Of a stretch of 51,168 bases of DNA, positions 1 to 7,878 are shown one piece after another. Below the pieces are notes generated by a model. It was not told the DNA's origin. It saw only the letters and a program-made list of their open reading frames with translations, and did not search any database. A program made the position numbers and the translations under genes. Origin of the DNA: Spirabiliibacterium mucosae (lineage in GTDB: Bacteria > Pseudomonadota > Gammaproteobacteria > Enterobacterales > Pasteurellaceae); assembly GCF_014884965.1 (NCBI RefSeq), contig NZ_JABTBO010000016.1, positions 1-51,168 on the forward strand. Reading direction: 5' to 3'. Every line of letters starts with the position of its first letter. Positions within the stretch are counted from its first letter, which is position 1.

Positions 1-363
1 GACACGGTGGTCCTCCAATAATTAAGTCAATAGTTTATCTTTGAGTAAATGATCAATGGCAAGAAAAATATTATCTAAAGACTCCTCAGATATTGTTTCG
101 TTAATTACGGAGTTCATGATTTCATCAGGAATACAAGCATAAAACTCATCTCTACTTATTTTTCCTGTCAGATAATTTTCATATACATCTTCTTTTTGGT
201 TGGATTTTAACCAGTGATACGCTGAGCGAGTGCGAAGAGTAAAACAAGCTGCTTTATCTGACTCTATATGAGCAATGGGATTAAAACCAGCTTGGATAAA
301 ACCTTCCGATAAACCGCCCGCCCCTGAAAACAAATCAAGAAAATATCGTTTATGATTCAACAC
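1..363 (-). CDS. DNA cytosine-5 methyltransferase, N-terminal part (cut by window edge, frameshifted)
   Basis: Enzyme of the C5-cytosine DNA methyltransferase family, which transfers a methyl group from SAM to cytosine in a target sequence, often as part of a restriction-modification system. Motif I, DLFSGAGGLSEGF, lies at residues 10-22 (SAM binding). The catalytic-loop motif IV, DLIIGGPPC, is also present but in another frame: the first frame stops at 22-24, and a single added base near 25-30 would join the two. The start is probably GTG at 361-363, because AAGGTGG lies a few bases upstream. The gene runs leftwards out of the window, so its target domain and any partner nuclease are not visible. 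The DNA is AT-rich, unlike the core genes, and it lies beyond an integrase remnant next to tRNA-Leu, so horizontal acquisition is likely. The shift may be an assembly error or real decay. Confidence 0.85.
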
Positions 364-466
364 AAAACCACCTTATCTATCATTACTCGTATCCAAAACT
401 GAAATATAGAATTATGCATATTATCTCTTTAGTTAGACCTTTTTACGAGTTTACTCAACTCTAAAT

Positions 467-700
467 TTAGTAGAAGATACAATAAATTAAGCCACATTGT
501 ATTGTAAAATCAATTTGGTTGTCTTTTTGTTTTGATGATCTTTTGGGAGCTAATCTTTCATACTTAAAACGCCAACTTAGCTTTCCGCTATCCTGTAAGC
601 ATTGCAAATAAAGCCTACCTCCGTCAGCTAGTACCTTTTCTTTCTCTCTAAATTTTTAGCATTGTCTATCAGTGAGCAGCGGAGTTACTATTCTAGTCAT
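467..700 (-). pseudogene. Tyrosine recombinase (integrase) N-terminal remnant
   Basis: Decayed start of a phage- or island-type tyrosine integrase. Reading leftwards from ATG at 700-698 gives MTRIVTPLLTDRQ. After two frame changes near 630-665 the frames give NAKNLER and then KVLADGGRLYLQ and GKLSWRFKYERLAP. This is the N-terminal arm-binding (DUF4102-type) domain pattern, which usually reads LADGxGLYLxV followed by KxWRFxY. The similarity fades after about 75 residues and a stop follows at 467. The catalytic domain (R..HxxR..Y) is missing. It reads away from the 3' end of tRNA-Leu about 180 bases away, the usual geometry for an element integrated in a tRNA gene. The identification rests on motif recognition, not a database search. 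Confidence 0.7.
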
Positions 701-725
701 AATTTCACCCTTAAAACCTCAATTT

Positions 726-876
726 TGTACCACAATTCTAACGTGGTTCTTCCCGTGGTTCAAAAAGTAATTTATTTGGTTTTATTCTATGCAACTGCAT
801 TAGACATTAAAAAAGCCCTAAAGACTTGTCGCTCTAGGGCTCGTTTGACTTTGTTAGATTGTATTTTATCGCTTGT
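726..876 (-). repeat. About 150-bp sequence downstream of tRNA-Leu, duplicated downstream of tmRNA (copy A)
   Basis: Read on the minus strand from the tRNA 3' end, this stretch closely matches the DNA downstream of tmRNA at 5341-5490. The shared part holds a terminator hairpin, TTTTTTAATGTCTAATGCAG, and the internal repeat GAACCACGGGAAGAACCACG. The two copies are inverted relative to each other. In copy A the integrase remnant starts about 25 bases beyond the repeat. A shared island-end sequence is the most likely explanation. Confidence 0.75.
809..840 (-). terminator. Rho-independent terminator of tRNA-Leu
   Basis: On the minus strand, GCCCTA pairs with TAGGGC around a loop of about 14 bases that can pair further internally, followed by six T. 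The same hairpin follows tmRNA. Confidence 0.75.
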
Positions 877-961
877 TGGTGCCTAGGGCCGGACTCGAAC
901 CGGCACACCCGAAGGCGGTTGATTTTGAATCAACTGCGTCTACCAATTTCGCCACCCAGGC
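877..961 (-). tRNA. tRNA-Leu (anticodon CAA)
   Basis: An 85-base class II tRNA with encoded CCA (877-879 on the plus strand reads TGG). The acceptor stem pairs GCCTGGG with CCTAGGC. The anticodon arm reads TTGATTCAAAATCAA with CAA in the loop, decoding UUG. The long variable arm and the GGTTCGAGTCC T-arm are present. Its 3' end adjoins an integrase remnant, so it probably served as an attachment site. Confidence 0.96.
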
Positions 962-1086
962 GCGATAGTTACTGCAATCTCTTTGTGTGACGCATTATAC
1001 GAAGATTAGAAAAACTTGCAAGCATTAAAACGAAAAAAATGTTTGTTCGCTTTAATTTTCAACAGTTTTGACCGCACTTTGCACAT

Positions 1087-2163
1087 TTAAGTGCGTTTTC
1101 GCTTTAAAATCCACCACGTAATCAGCAAAAAGAGCACGCTTGGCAGCAGGGCACCCACAACGGGTGGGATGTCGAACACCATGGTGACTTTGCCGAACGT
1201 TTCGTTAATCACATAAAACACAAAGCCTGAGATGATGCCCGTGACAATGCGCGCACCCGCGGTGACGCTGCGCAGCGGCCCAAAGATGAACGACAACGCC
1301 AGCAGCACCATCACACCGACAGAAAACGGCTGCACCAGCTTGCGCCAAAAGAGCAGCTCAAATTGCGTTGGGTCTTGCCCGCTTTGTTTGAGGAAGCTGG
1401 CGTAGTTATAAAGCCCTGAAATCGACAGCGAGCTGGCCTTGAGGCTCACTGTCATCAGCTTGTCGGGCGTGAGGCTTGAGGCCCAAGTGCGGTTGAGGTA
1501 GTTTTTATTGTCGATTTTATCTTGGCCAATAATCGTTTCATTGAGGCGATTGAAGACCCATTGCTGCTGTTGCGGGTCAAAGGTTGCCTCGTTGGCGTAT
1601 TGCACGTTTTTGAGCTTGCGCTCGCCGTCAAATTGATAGATGTAGATGTTTTTCAGCTTATTGGCGTCGTTGATTTGCTGGACATAGACAAAATTGTTGC
1701 CGTCTTTCGCCCAAATGCCGTTTTTCACTGAAATCAATGCACCACCACTCATGGCTTGTGAGCGCATATTGCGGGCAAATTGCTCCGTTTGCGGGATGCC
1801 CCATTCGCCCAGCAGCATAATGATCAGCACCAGCGGGATGGCCGTTTTAATCGTCGCCAGGCCAATTTTCAAGCGTGAAAAGCCCGAGGCCTGCATCACC
1901 ACCAATTCGCTGTTGGCCGCCAGTGTGCCCAGCCCAATCAGCGCGCCGAGCAGCACTGCCATCGGGAAGAAGGTTTCAATATCTCGCGGCATGGTCAACA
2001 GCGTGTAATACACCGCTTGCAGGCCGTCGTAGCTGCCTTTGCCGATGTCGCGAAATTGCTCAACAAATTTAATGATGGCCGAAAGCCCCACCAGCATCAG
2101 CAGCGAGGCCAAAATGGTGCCAAGAATCGTTTTGCCGATATAGCGATCTAAAACCCCAAACAT
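1087..2163 (-). CDS. lptG: LPS export permease LptG
   Basis: Inner-membrane subunit of the LptB2FG ABC transporter, which extracts lipopolysaccharide from the inner membrane and feeds it to the LptC-A-DE bridge. The 358-residue protein begins MFGVLDRYIGKTI, very close to E. coli LptG. It has N-terminal membrane segments, a periplasmic beta-jellyroll middle (about residues 140-260) and C-terminal membrane helices. An upstream in-frame start exists, but ATG at 2163 has GGAGGAA just before it and fits the family start. It lies 2 bases after the lptF stop, so the pair is an operon. The C-terminal region ends in a short basic tail. Essential in relatives. Confidence 0.95.
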   Translation of the reverse strand: MFGVLDRYIGKTILGTILASLLMLVGLSAIIKFVEQFRDIGKGSYDGLQAVYYTLLTMPRDIETFFPMAVLLGALIGLGTLAANSELVVMQASGFSRLKIGLATIKTAIPLVLIIMLLGEWGIPQTEQFARNMRSQAMSGGALISVKNGIWAKDGNNFVYVQQINDANKLKNIYIYQFDGERKLKNVQYANEATFDPQQQQWVFNRLNETIIGQDKIDNKNYLNRTWASSLTPDKLMTVSLKASSLSISGLYNYASFLKQSGQDPTQFELLFWRKLVQPFSVGVMVLLALSFIFGPLRSVTAGARIVTGIISGFVFYVINETFGKVTMVFDIPPVVGALLPSVLFLLITWWILKRKRT

Positions 2164-2165
2164 CG

Positions 2166-3272
2166 TTATTCCTCCAACGCGGCGCGGGGTGAAAACCAAG
2201 ACCGCACTTTATACATAAACGCACTGTTCCACGCATTGAGCACAATGCCGAGCAGCAAAAAGGCCACGTGCACCAGTGGCATCATCACCATCGCATCAAG
2301 CTTGCCCGCACTGCCAGCGGACTTAAATGAGCTGAGCAGCAAGAAATAAATCAAATAGAGCAGCAATGCTGGCAGCATTTTGGCAAAACGCCCTTGGCGC
2401 GGGTTGACCTTGCTCAGCGGCAAGGCCAGCAGCGCCATCAGCGGCACGGCAATCACCAGTGAAATGCGCCACATCAGCTCCGCTTTGGCTTGTGGCGAGT
2501 TGTCAGCCCACAATTCAAGCAAGTTCAAACGTTCAATTTTATCGGATTCTGCCTCCACTTCACTGAAGGTGAGGTAGGCTTGGTAATCTTCAAAATGGGA
2601 GATTTTAAAATCCGGCAGCACCGCGCTGCCTTCATACCGCTCACTGTTGCGCAGTTTTAAGATTTGATCGCCATTGGGCAGGGAGGACAACTCACCTTGC
2701 TCGGCCACCAGCACCGACGGTTTGACGTTGCCGCGCTCGCGGGTTTGGAAAAGGTAGATATTTTCCAGCTGATTGCGCTTGACCGAATCAATAAACAGCA
2801 CAAAATTGCCGTCTTGGCTGCCGATAAATTGCCCCGGCGTGAGGGCCGACAGGCTCGGGTTTGCCTTGGCTTGCTCCACCAAGGTGACTTGTTTATTAAT
2901 CGCCCACGGTGAGAGCACAAACACGTTGTAGGCACTTAAAAGTGCGGTCAGCACCGATAAAATCAGCGCGACTTTCACCAAAATCCGCTGGCCCACACCA
3001 CAGGCGCGCATCACCGTGATTTCACTGTCGGCATAAAGCTTGCCCAGCGTCATCAAAATCGCCAAAAAGAGCGACAGCGGCAGCATCAGCTGCGCCATGG
3101 TAGGCATGCCTAGGCCAAGCAGAGAAAAGATTAAATCGGACGGAATGTTGCCATTGACGGCTGAGCCGAGCACGCGCACCAATTGTTGGGCAAAAAAGAT
3201 CAGCAGCAAAATGAATAAAATCGCCAGCTGGCTTTTGAAAATCTCGCGGGTTAAATATCTCAGTAAAATCAC
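2166..3272 (-). CDS. lptF: LPS export permease LptF
   Basis: Partner of LptG in the LptB2FG lipopolysaccharide transporter. It has 368 residues and starts [15 protein letters not shown], typical of the family. Two membrane blocks flank a periplasmic domain (about residues 120-260). The motif [18 protein letters not shown] (about 75-93) is the conserved cytoplasmic coupling region that contacts LptB. The start codon is GTG at 3272-3270, with a weak AAGGCG site. lptG follows directly. The pair is divergent from pepA, as in E. coli and Haemophilus. Confidence 0.95.
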   Translation of the reverse strand: MILLRYLTREIFKSQLAILFILLLIFFAQQLVRVLGSAVNGNIPSDLIFSLLGLGMPTMAQLMLPLSLFLAILMTLGKLYADSEITVMRACGVGQRILVKVALILSVLTALLSAYNVFVLSPWAINKQVTLVEQAKANPSLSALTPGQFIGSQDGNFVLFIDSVKRNQLENIYLFQTRERGNVKPSVLVAEQGELSSLPNGDQILKLRNSERYEGSAVLPDFKISHFEDYQAYLTFSEVEAESDKIERLNLLELWADNSPQAKAELMWRISLVIAVPLMALLALPLSKVNPRQGRFAKMLPALLLYLIYFLLLSSFKSAGSAGKLDAMVMMPLVHVAFLLLGIVLNAWNSAFMYKVRSWFSPRAALEE

Positions 3273-3421
3273 GCTATCGCCTTTGGGTTAAATAAACGGG
3301 CATTTTGTTAGTATACCCAAGTTGCGCCCATTTGTGAAAAGCCTTGTGCGTGTTTTGCTAGCGTTATTTTGCGCTATCCGTATAATGAACGGGCGATGCA
3401 TTACCAAAATAAGGAGAAAAA

Positions 3422-4948
3422 ATGCAATATACGTTAATCAATGGTGCGCTGGCGACACTGCCGGCGGACTGCTTAGTGCTCGGCGCCTATCAAGACGCCG
3501 CGCTGTGCGAGTGCGCACAACAGATTGATGACACGCTGCAAGGCAAACTCAGCGCGTTGATCGACAACGGCGATTTTGAGGCAAAGTGCGGTCAAACCGT
3601 GATGCTTTATGATGTTGCTGGCATTGCCGCCCAGCGCGTGTTGCTGGTGGGCGCAGGCAAAAGAGACAAACTCGACGCGCGACAATACCAAAAAATATGG
3701 GCGGCCGTGTTCACGGCGTTGAAAAGCAGCGGGGCAGAAACCGCACTTTGCTGTTTGCACCAGTTGGACGTGCGCGAGCGCGACACCTATTGGAAAGTGC
3801 GGTTCGCCGTTGAGCAGCTTGCGCGCTCGAGTTATGTGTTCGACCGCTTCAAAAAAGAAAAAGCGCCAGTGGTGGCATTGCGCAAGGTACAATTTTGGTC
3901 TGAGCACGCAGACAGCAACCTTGAAACCGCACTGGTGGAAGCGCAAGCCATTGCCTTTGGTGTGAAGGCGACCAAAGACATCGCGAACCTGCCAGCGAAT
4001 ATTGCCAACCCAGCTTATTTAGCCGAGTGCGCACGCGAGCTAGCGCAAGACTGTGACGTTGTCACTACCACCGTGATTGACGAAGCTGAAATGCAAACAC
4101 TGGGCATGAACGCTTATTTGGCGGTGTCTCGCGGCTCAACAAATCCCGCGTTCATGTCGCTGATCGATTACAACAACACGGGCGATGCGAACGCACAACC
4201 GATTGTACTGGTGGGCAAGGGCTTGACCTTTGACGCTGGCGGCATCTCGCTGAAACCGAGTGCCGACATGGACGAGATGAAATACGACATGGGCGGCGCG
4301 GCCGCGGTGTATGGCGTGATGAAGGCGTTAACCCAATTGCAGCTGCCTGTGCGCGTTATCGGCGTGTTGGCTGGCTGTGAAAATATGCCCGACGGCAATG
4401 CCTACCGCCCAGGCGACATCCTCACCACAATGAACGGCCTGAGTGTCGAAGTGCTCAACACCGACGCGGAAGGGCGCTTGGTGCTGTGCGATGCGCTCAC
4501 CTATGTGGAACGCCTCAACCCTGAGGTGGTGATCGACATCGCCACCCTCACGGGTGCTTGCGTGGTGGCGCTAGGCCAACACAATAGCGGCCTGCTCAGC
4601 CCAGATGACGCGCTGGCCACCGCACTTTTAGAGGCTGCGCAAAAAGCCGACGACAAAGCCTGGCGACTGCCGTTAGGCGAGGAATACAGCGAGCAGCTGA
4701 AATCCAATTTTGCCGATTTGGCCAACATTGGCGGGCGTTGGGGTGGCGCGAGCACCGCGGGGGCGTTTTTGTCCCATTTCACTGAAAACTACACCTGGGC
4801 GCACCTTGACATCGCCGGCACCGCGTGGAAGTCGGGCGTGGAAAAAGGCGCCACAGGCCGGCCGGTGGCACTGCTGGTGCAGTATTTGATTGACCAAGTG
4901 AACAAAAAAGGCACAAAGTACAACCTCAGCGCCCTTTATTCACGCTAA
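3422..4948 (+). CDS. pepA: Leucyl (cytosol) aminopeptidase PepA
   Basis: M17-family metallo-aminopeptidase that removes N-terminal amino acids from peptides. In E. coli it is also a DNA-bending protein in Xer recombination and carAB control. It has 508 residues. The di-zinc and catalytic residues align with E. coli at a constant offset of 4: K266, D271, K278, D289, and D348, E350 and R352 in [14 protein letters not shown] lies just upstream of ATG 3422. A TATAAT box at 3381-3386 is a plausible -10, but no clear -35 was seen. The C-terminal tail is slightly longer than in H. influenzae. A matS-like site lies inside the gene at 4053-4065. Confidence 0.96.
   Translation: MQYTLINGALATLPADCLVLGAYQDAALCECAQQIDDTLQGKLSALIDNGDFEAKCGQTVMLYDVAGIAAQRVLLVGAGKRDKLDARQYQKIWAAVFTALKSSGAETALCCLHQLDVRERDTYWKVRFAVEQLARSSYVFDRFKKEKAPVVALRKVQFWSEHADSNLETALVEAQAIAFGVKATKDIANLPANIANPAYLAECARELAQDCDVVTTTVIDEAEMQTLGMNAYLAVSRGSTNPAFMSLIDYNNTGDANAQPIVLVGKGLTFDAGGISLKPSADMDEMKYDMGGAAAVYGVMKALTQLQLPVRVIGVLAGCENMPDGNAYRPGDILTTMNGLSVEVLNTDAEGRLVLCDALTYVERLNPEVVIDIATLTGACVVALGQHNSGLLSPDDALATALLEAAQKADDKAWRLPLGEEYSEQLKSNFADLANIGGRWGGASTAGAFLSHFTENYTWAHLDIAGTAWKSGVEKGATGRPVALLVQYLIDQVNKKGTKYNLSALYSR
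4053..4065. promoter_or_regulatory. matS-like site inside pepA
   Basis: GTGACGTTGTCAC fits the E. coli MatP-binding consensus GTGACRNYGTCAC at every position. With a second exact site upstream of matP, it suggests the window lies in the Ter macrodomain. Chance occurrence is possible. Confidence 0.55.
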
Positions 4949-4975
4949 AAAGTAGGTTATACTGAACCACTATTT

Positions 4976-5340
4976 GGGGCTGATCTAGGATTCGACGGGA
5001 TTAGCGAAGCCCAAGGTGCATGTCGAGGTGCGGTAGGCCTCGTTAACAAACCGCAAAACAATAGTCGCAAACGACGAAAACTACGCACTAGCAGCTTAAT
5101 AACCTGCTCAGAGCCTTCTCTCCCTAGCTTCAGCTCGTAAGACGGGGGTCAAGAGGAGTCAAACCAAACGAGATCGCGCGGACGCCTAGGCTTGGGGATC
5201 GAAGCGTTAAATTGAATCAAGCTAGCTTATCTATCGCGTGTCTGTCCGCAGTGGGTAAGTGAAATCAAAGATAGACTAAACATGTAGTGCTGAAGGTAGA
5301 GTAATTTCGGACGGGGGTTCAACTCCCCCCAGCTCCACCA
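4976..5340 (+). ncRNA. ssrA: tmRNA (ssrA)
   Basis: Transfer-messenger RNA that rescues stalled ribosomes and tags the nascent peptide for proteolysis. It starts GGGGCTGATCTAGGATTCGAC and ends with a T-arm and AGCTCCACCA, so the tRNA-like ends pair. The resume frame at 5067-5099 reads GCAAACGACGAAAAC and onward, encoding the tag ANDENYALAA followed by TAA. A TATACT box about 15 bases upstream is a likely -10. The 3' end is a common integration site, and island-like repeats follow. Confidence 0.97.
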
Positions 5341-5490
5341 AATCGATGTAAAACACAGTTGAAGAAAGTTAAACAAGCCCTAGAGCGACAAGCCTTTAGG
5401 GCTTTTTTAATGTCTAATGCAGTTGTATAGAATTGAACCCAATAAAATACTTTTTGAACCACGGGAAGAACCACGCTAGAATTGTGCTGC
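5341..5490 (+). repeat. About 150-bp sequence downstream of tmRNA, duplicated downstream of tRNA-Leu (copy B)
   Basis: This is the partner of the repeat at 726-876, in the opposite orientation. Similarity is high from the terminator through GAACCACGGGAAGAACCACG and TAGAATTGTG, then ends. Both copies start at the 3' end of a structural RNA gene. Confidence 0.75.
5376..5408 (+). terminator. Rho-independent terminator of tmRNA
   Basis: AGCCCTA pairs with TAGGGCT around an internal AGCGACAAGCCT segment, followed by six T. Confidence 0.75.
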
Positions 5491-5700
5491 AACCCCGTGG
5501 TTCTAAGACTAAAGATGAAATATCCCTTATTCAGCATGACGTTAGGACTGGTTTATCACACAATAGCAAGCCAAATTTTTAGTAATACGTTTAGTAATAC
5601 GCCAAAATCATCTCACCAAAACGTATTACCAAAACTCCATCGCCTTGTCTTTTGGTACTAATAAAGGTACTAATGATTCAACCACCCTCTAGCCGTCGTT
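5491..5700. other. Gene-free repeat cluster after tmRNA, possible integrase arm-site region
   Basis: No convincing gene was seen in about 5341-5750. The stretch holds short repeats: AGTAATACG at 5581-5589 and 5593-5601, its inverse CGTATTACC at 5622-5630, and GGTACTAAT at 5654-5662 and 5666-5674. Clusters of short direct and inverted repeats next to a tmRNA or tRNA 3' end resemble the arm-type sites bound by tyrosine integrases. No integrase is present here, so this would be a relic. The interpretation is inference. Confidence 0.35.
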
Positions 5701-5835
5701 TTTTAGTCTTCTGTTTCGTCATGCGCTCGGCTTGCTTTGGATACTTATTATGACCTGAAAGCGTTATTCTCAACCGCACTTTTACCACTCTGAGCTGCCG
5801 TGAGTCTACTGGCCAATTGGTTCAATAAATCGATT

Positions 5836-6024
5836 TCACAGCCTAGTCTTTAATATTCTACGCAAATCAATCATCACTTCTTCATGCGGGTAGGTTTTGA
5901 TTTGACTGTCTAGTATGCTTTTCAAAAATTTTTGCTCTTCGGTCAACGATTGCTCAAAGGCAGATAAGAGTATATCTTGCATGGTATCCTGCTGTTCTCG
6001 TGATTTTGCTTGCACATTTTGCAT
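5836..6024 (-). CDS. Small hypothetical protein, possibly frameshifted at its end
   Basis: Not recognised. The 62-residue frame starts MQNVQAKSREQQDTM and has a very good ribosome site (GGAGGTTATC directly before ATG), so it is probably translated. It is charged, has no membrane segment, and looks largely helical. If one base were removed near 5845-5850, the frame would continue as CEIDLLNQLASRLTAAQ to about 5740, giving a protein of about 90 residues. That extension includes an uptake sequence read as KSAV, the usual way such sites are tolerated in coding DNA. Its place after a possible tmRNA integration site makes an accessory origin plausible. No function is assigned. Confidence 0.5.
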   Translation of the reverse strand: MQNVQAKSREQQDTMQDILLSAFEQSLTEEQKFLKSILDSQIKTYPHEEVMIDLRRILKTRL

Positions 6025-6123
6025 GATAACCTCCGTGGACTCGTTTATGAGTGTTTAACACAAAATTAGATCAGTAAAGAACGAAACTTTGCCCCTTTCT
6101 AATTTCAGCCCGATCCACTTACC

Positions 6124-6834
6124 CTACTCCCCCTCACTGAACCGAATTTTCACAGGTTCTTCGGTTTCGGTGAATTTTTTATCGCTGGTGCTGGAGAGCA
6201 GCCGTGCGATGGCGTTGAGGTAGGTGATTTCAAGGGTTTCGCGGCTGGTGGCGATAACGCCCATGTCGTGTAAAAAGCCGTCGCCGACGTCGTACATCCA
6301 GCCGTGGAGTGAGAGCTTTTTGCCTCTGTCCCACGCGGCGCGCACGATAGATGAGCAGCCGAGGTTATACACCTGCTCTGCCACGTTGAGCTTGGTGAGC
6401 ATATTGGCGCGCTCTTCAGGCGGGATGGAGCCAAAGAGGTGGCTGTGTTTGAGCCAGATGTCGCGCAGGTGTAGCAACCAGTTGTCGATGAGCCCAAGGC
6501 TTTTGTTTTCCATCGCGGCTTTGATGCCGCCACAGTTGGTGTGCCCGCAAATGATGATGTGCTCCACATCGAGGGCGTCGATGGCGTACTGCACCACGGA
6601 GAGGCAGTTGAGATCGGTGTGGATGACTTGGTTGGCCACGTTGCGGTGGACAAACAGCTCGCCGGGGCCGAGGTTGGTGAGTTTTTCGGCCGGCACGCGG
6701 CTGTCTGAGCAGCCAATCCAGAGGTAGTTGGGTTTTTGATGTTCTGCCAGCTCTTTGAAATAGTTGGAATTTTCTTGCTGCATGCGGATGGCCCAACTGT
6801 GGTTGTTGGCCAGCAATTGCTCGATTTTTTTCAT
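6124..6834 (-). CDS. can: Beta-class carbonic anhydrase
   Basis: Cytoplasmic zinc enzyme that interconverts CO2 and bicarbonate, supplying bicarbonate for carboxylations. It has 236 residues. The zinc ligands C42, D44, H98 and C101 sit at the same numbers as in the H. influenzae enzyme, in CSDSR and HTNCGG. The residues of the known allosteric bicarbonate pocket of that enzyme, W39, R64 and Y181, are also all present, so this is a type II, bicarbonate-inhibited enzyme. It appears to be transcribed alone. The C-terminal tail is acidic. Confidence 0.96.
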   Translation of the reverse strand: MKKIEQLLANNHSWAIRMQQENSNYFKELAEHQKPNYLWIGCSDSRVPAEKLTNLGPGELFVHRNVANQVIHTDLNCLSVVQYAIDALDVEHIIICGHTNCGGIKAAMENKSLGLIDNWLLHLRDIWLKHSHLFGSIPPEERANMLTKLNVAEQVYNLGCSSIVRAAWDRGKKLSLHGWMYDVGDGFLHDMGVIATSRETLEITYLNAIARLLSSTSDKKFTETEEPVKIRFSEGE

Positions 6835-6927
6835 TGTTATTATCCTGTGTTAACTTCCTGTGGGTTATGATACTGGCTTAGGCCTGTGTAAGACAAGCAA
6901 AAACCCAAAGTGCGGTCAGCAGAGATG

Positions 6928-6954
6928 AAAAAAGCCATGAAACCATGGCTTTTT
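6928..6954 (-). terminator. Rho-independent terminator
   Basis: On the minus strand, AAAAAGCCATG pairs with CATGGCTTTTTT around a short loop, just after the small membrane protein gene at 6957-7040. Confidence 0.7.
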
Positions 6955-6956
6955 AA

Positions 6957-7040
6957 TTAAGAGAAAATCAGCGTGCCGAGAAAAACGATCATGCCCAAGG
7001 CGCCGATAACGGTAATTAATGCGTATGTTAATGTGCTCAT
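6957..7040 (-). CDS. YnhF-like 27-residue membrane protein
   Basis: Very short gene starting MSTLTYALITVIGALG, with one hydrophobic helix covering most of its length. AAAGGAG lies before the ATG (7038-7040) and a terminator directly after the stop, so it looks like a real single-gene unit. The start MST, the length and the single helix resemble E. coli YnhF, a small stress-related inner-membrane protein, but at this size the match is only suggestive. Confidence 0.6.
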   Translation of the reverse strand: MSTLTYALITVIGALGMIVFLGTLIFS

Positions 7041-7074
7041 AAACACTCCTTTTTAAGATAATTACACCCGTGGC

Positions 7075-7569
7075 TTAAAGCCGCCGAGTTTGCCAATAAA
7101 CCTTTTTCCAATAGGGCGAGTTGAGCGAGGAATAAATCACCCCGCCTTTGGTGGAAGCATGCAAGAACAAGTCGTCTTTGACATAAATCCCCACGTGGTA
7201 GCCATTCGGCCCCCGCCCTGTTTTAAAGAAGACTAAATCGCCTGTTTGAATATCACGCTTGGCCACCCGCACGCCTTGCTTGGCTTGTGCTTTGGTGGTG
7301 CGTGGCAGCTTGATGTTGAAACGCTGGGCAAAGGTGGTTTGCACAAAGCCTGAGCAATCCACCCCGCGGCGTGATTGCCCGCCGAGCACATAAGGTGTGC
7401 CCTGCCAGCTGTGTTGCTGCTCGCTGAGCTGGGCGATGGTATAGATGGGGTCTGGCAAGTGGGTGTTGTAGTGCCCTGTGCTTGCCACACGTTCTTCATC
7501 ACCGCCACTCGACGAGCAGCCCACCAAGGCCGCCAGCATGAGCGCGGTCAGGGTTGCGCGCAACATCAA
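7075..7569 (-). CDS. nlpC: NlpC/P60-family lipoprotein, probable murein endopeptidase
   Basis: Cysteine peptidase of the NlpC/P60 family, which cuts peptide cross-links in murein. It has 164 residues. A lipoprotein signal ends LVGC with the lipidated cysteine at about 18, so it should be anchored on the periplasmic face of a membrane. The catalytic cysteine is C72 in DCSGF, with H125 in YHVGIY and a third polar residue H137 in LHAS. It begins 7 bases after the repaired ihfA stop and follows pheS-pheT-ihfA, the same order as in H. influenzae. The E. coli relatives are NlpC and MepS. Confidence 0.93.
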   Translation of the reverse strand: MMLRATLTALMLAALVGCSSSGGDEERVASTGHYNTHLPDPIYTIAQLSEQQHSWQGTPYVLGGQSRRGVDCSGFVQTTFAQRFNIKLPRTTKAQAKQGVRVAKRDIQTGDLVFFKTGRGPNGYHVGIYVKDDLFLHASTKGGVIYSSLNSPYWKKVYWQTRRL

Positions 7570-7576
7570 CGCACCC

Positions 7577-7875
7577 TTAGCCCTTGCGAGAATGTTGTTG
7601 CGCCACGCGTGAGCGCAGTTTTTGCCCCGGCTTAAACACCACTACGCGGCGGGCCGAAACGGCAACACTTTCACCCGTTTTCGGGTTGCGCCCTGGGCGG
7701 GATTTTTGTCACGCAGTTGGAAATTTCCAAAGCCGGAGAGCTTGACATCTTCGCCTTGTTCCAAACAGGTGCGAATTTGCTCAAAAAAGCTCTCCACCAG
7801 CTCTTTGGCCTCACGTTTACTCAAGTCGAGCTTTTCAATCAAATGATCTGCAATTTCTACTTTCGTCAAAGTCAT
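7577..7875 (-). CDS. ihfA: Integration host factor alpha subunit (frameshifted in this sequence)
   Basis: Subunit of the IHF heterodimer, a sequence-specific DNA-bending protein. The frame from ATG 7875 gives [16 protein letters not shown] to [15 protein letters not shown] and then drifts. In the next frame the family sequence resumes as [19 protein letters not shown] and ends [12 protein letters not shown] at 7577. Adding one G at about 7691-7693 restores a 98-residue protein of normal length, including the conserved RNPKTG DNA-binding arm. Its position after pheT is conserved. Loss of IHF is unlikely here, so an assembly error in a homopolymer is the best explanation. Confidence 0.93.
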
Positions 7876-7878
7876 AGT

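Noticed and set aside
662-886. 74-codon plus-strand frame over the tRNA-Leu tail
   Set aside because: It reads through a terminator and into the tRNA. It resembles the frame at 5319-5537 only because the DNA is duplicated; no ribosome site.
3473-3946. 157-codon frame antisense to pepA
   Set aside because: pepA is fully supported by conserved residues; long antisense frames are common in this GC-rich codon usage.
5319-5537. 72-codon minus-strand frame over the tmRNA 3' end
   Set aside because: It overlaps tmRNA and its terminator, and is explained by the repeat.
6150-6727. Overlapping long frames on both strands within the carbonic anhydrase gene
   Set aside because: Ser/Thr/Pro-rich or nonsense translations; carbonic anhydrase explains the region.
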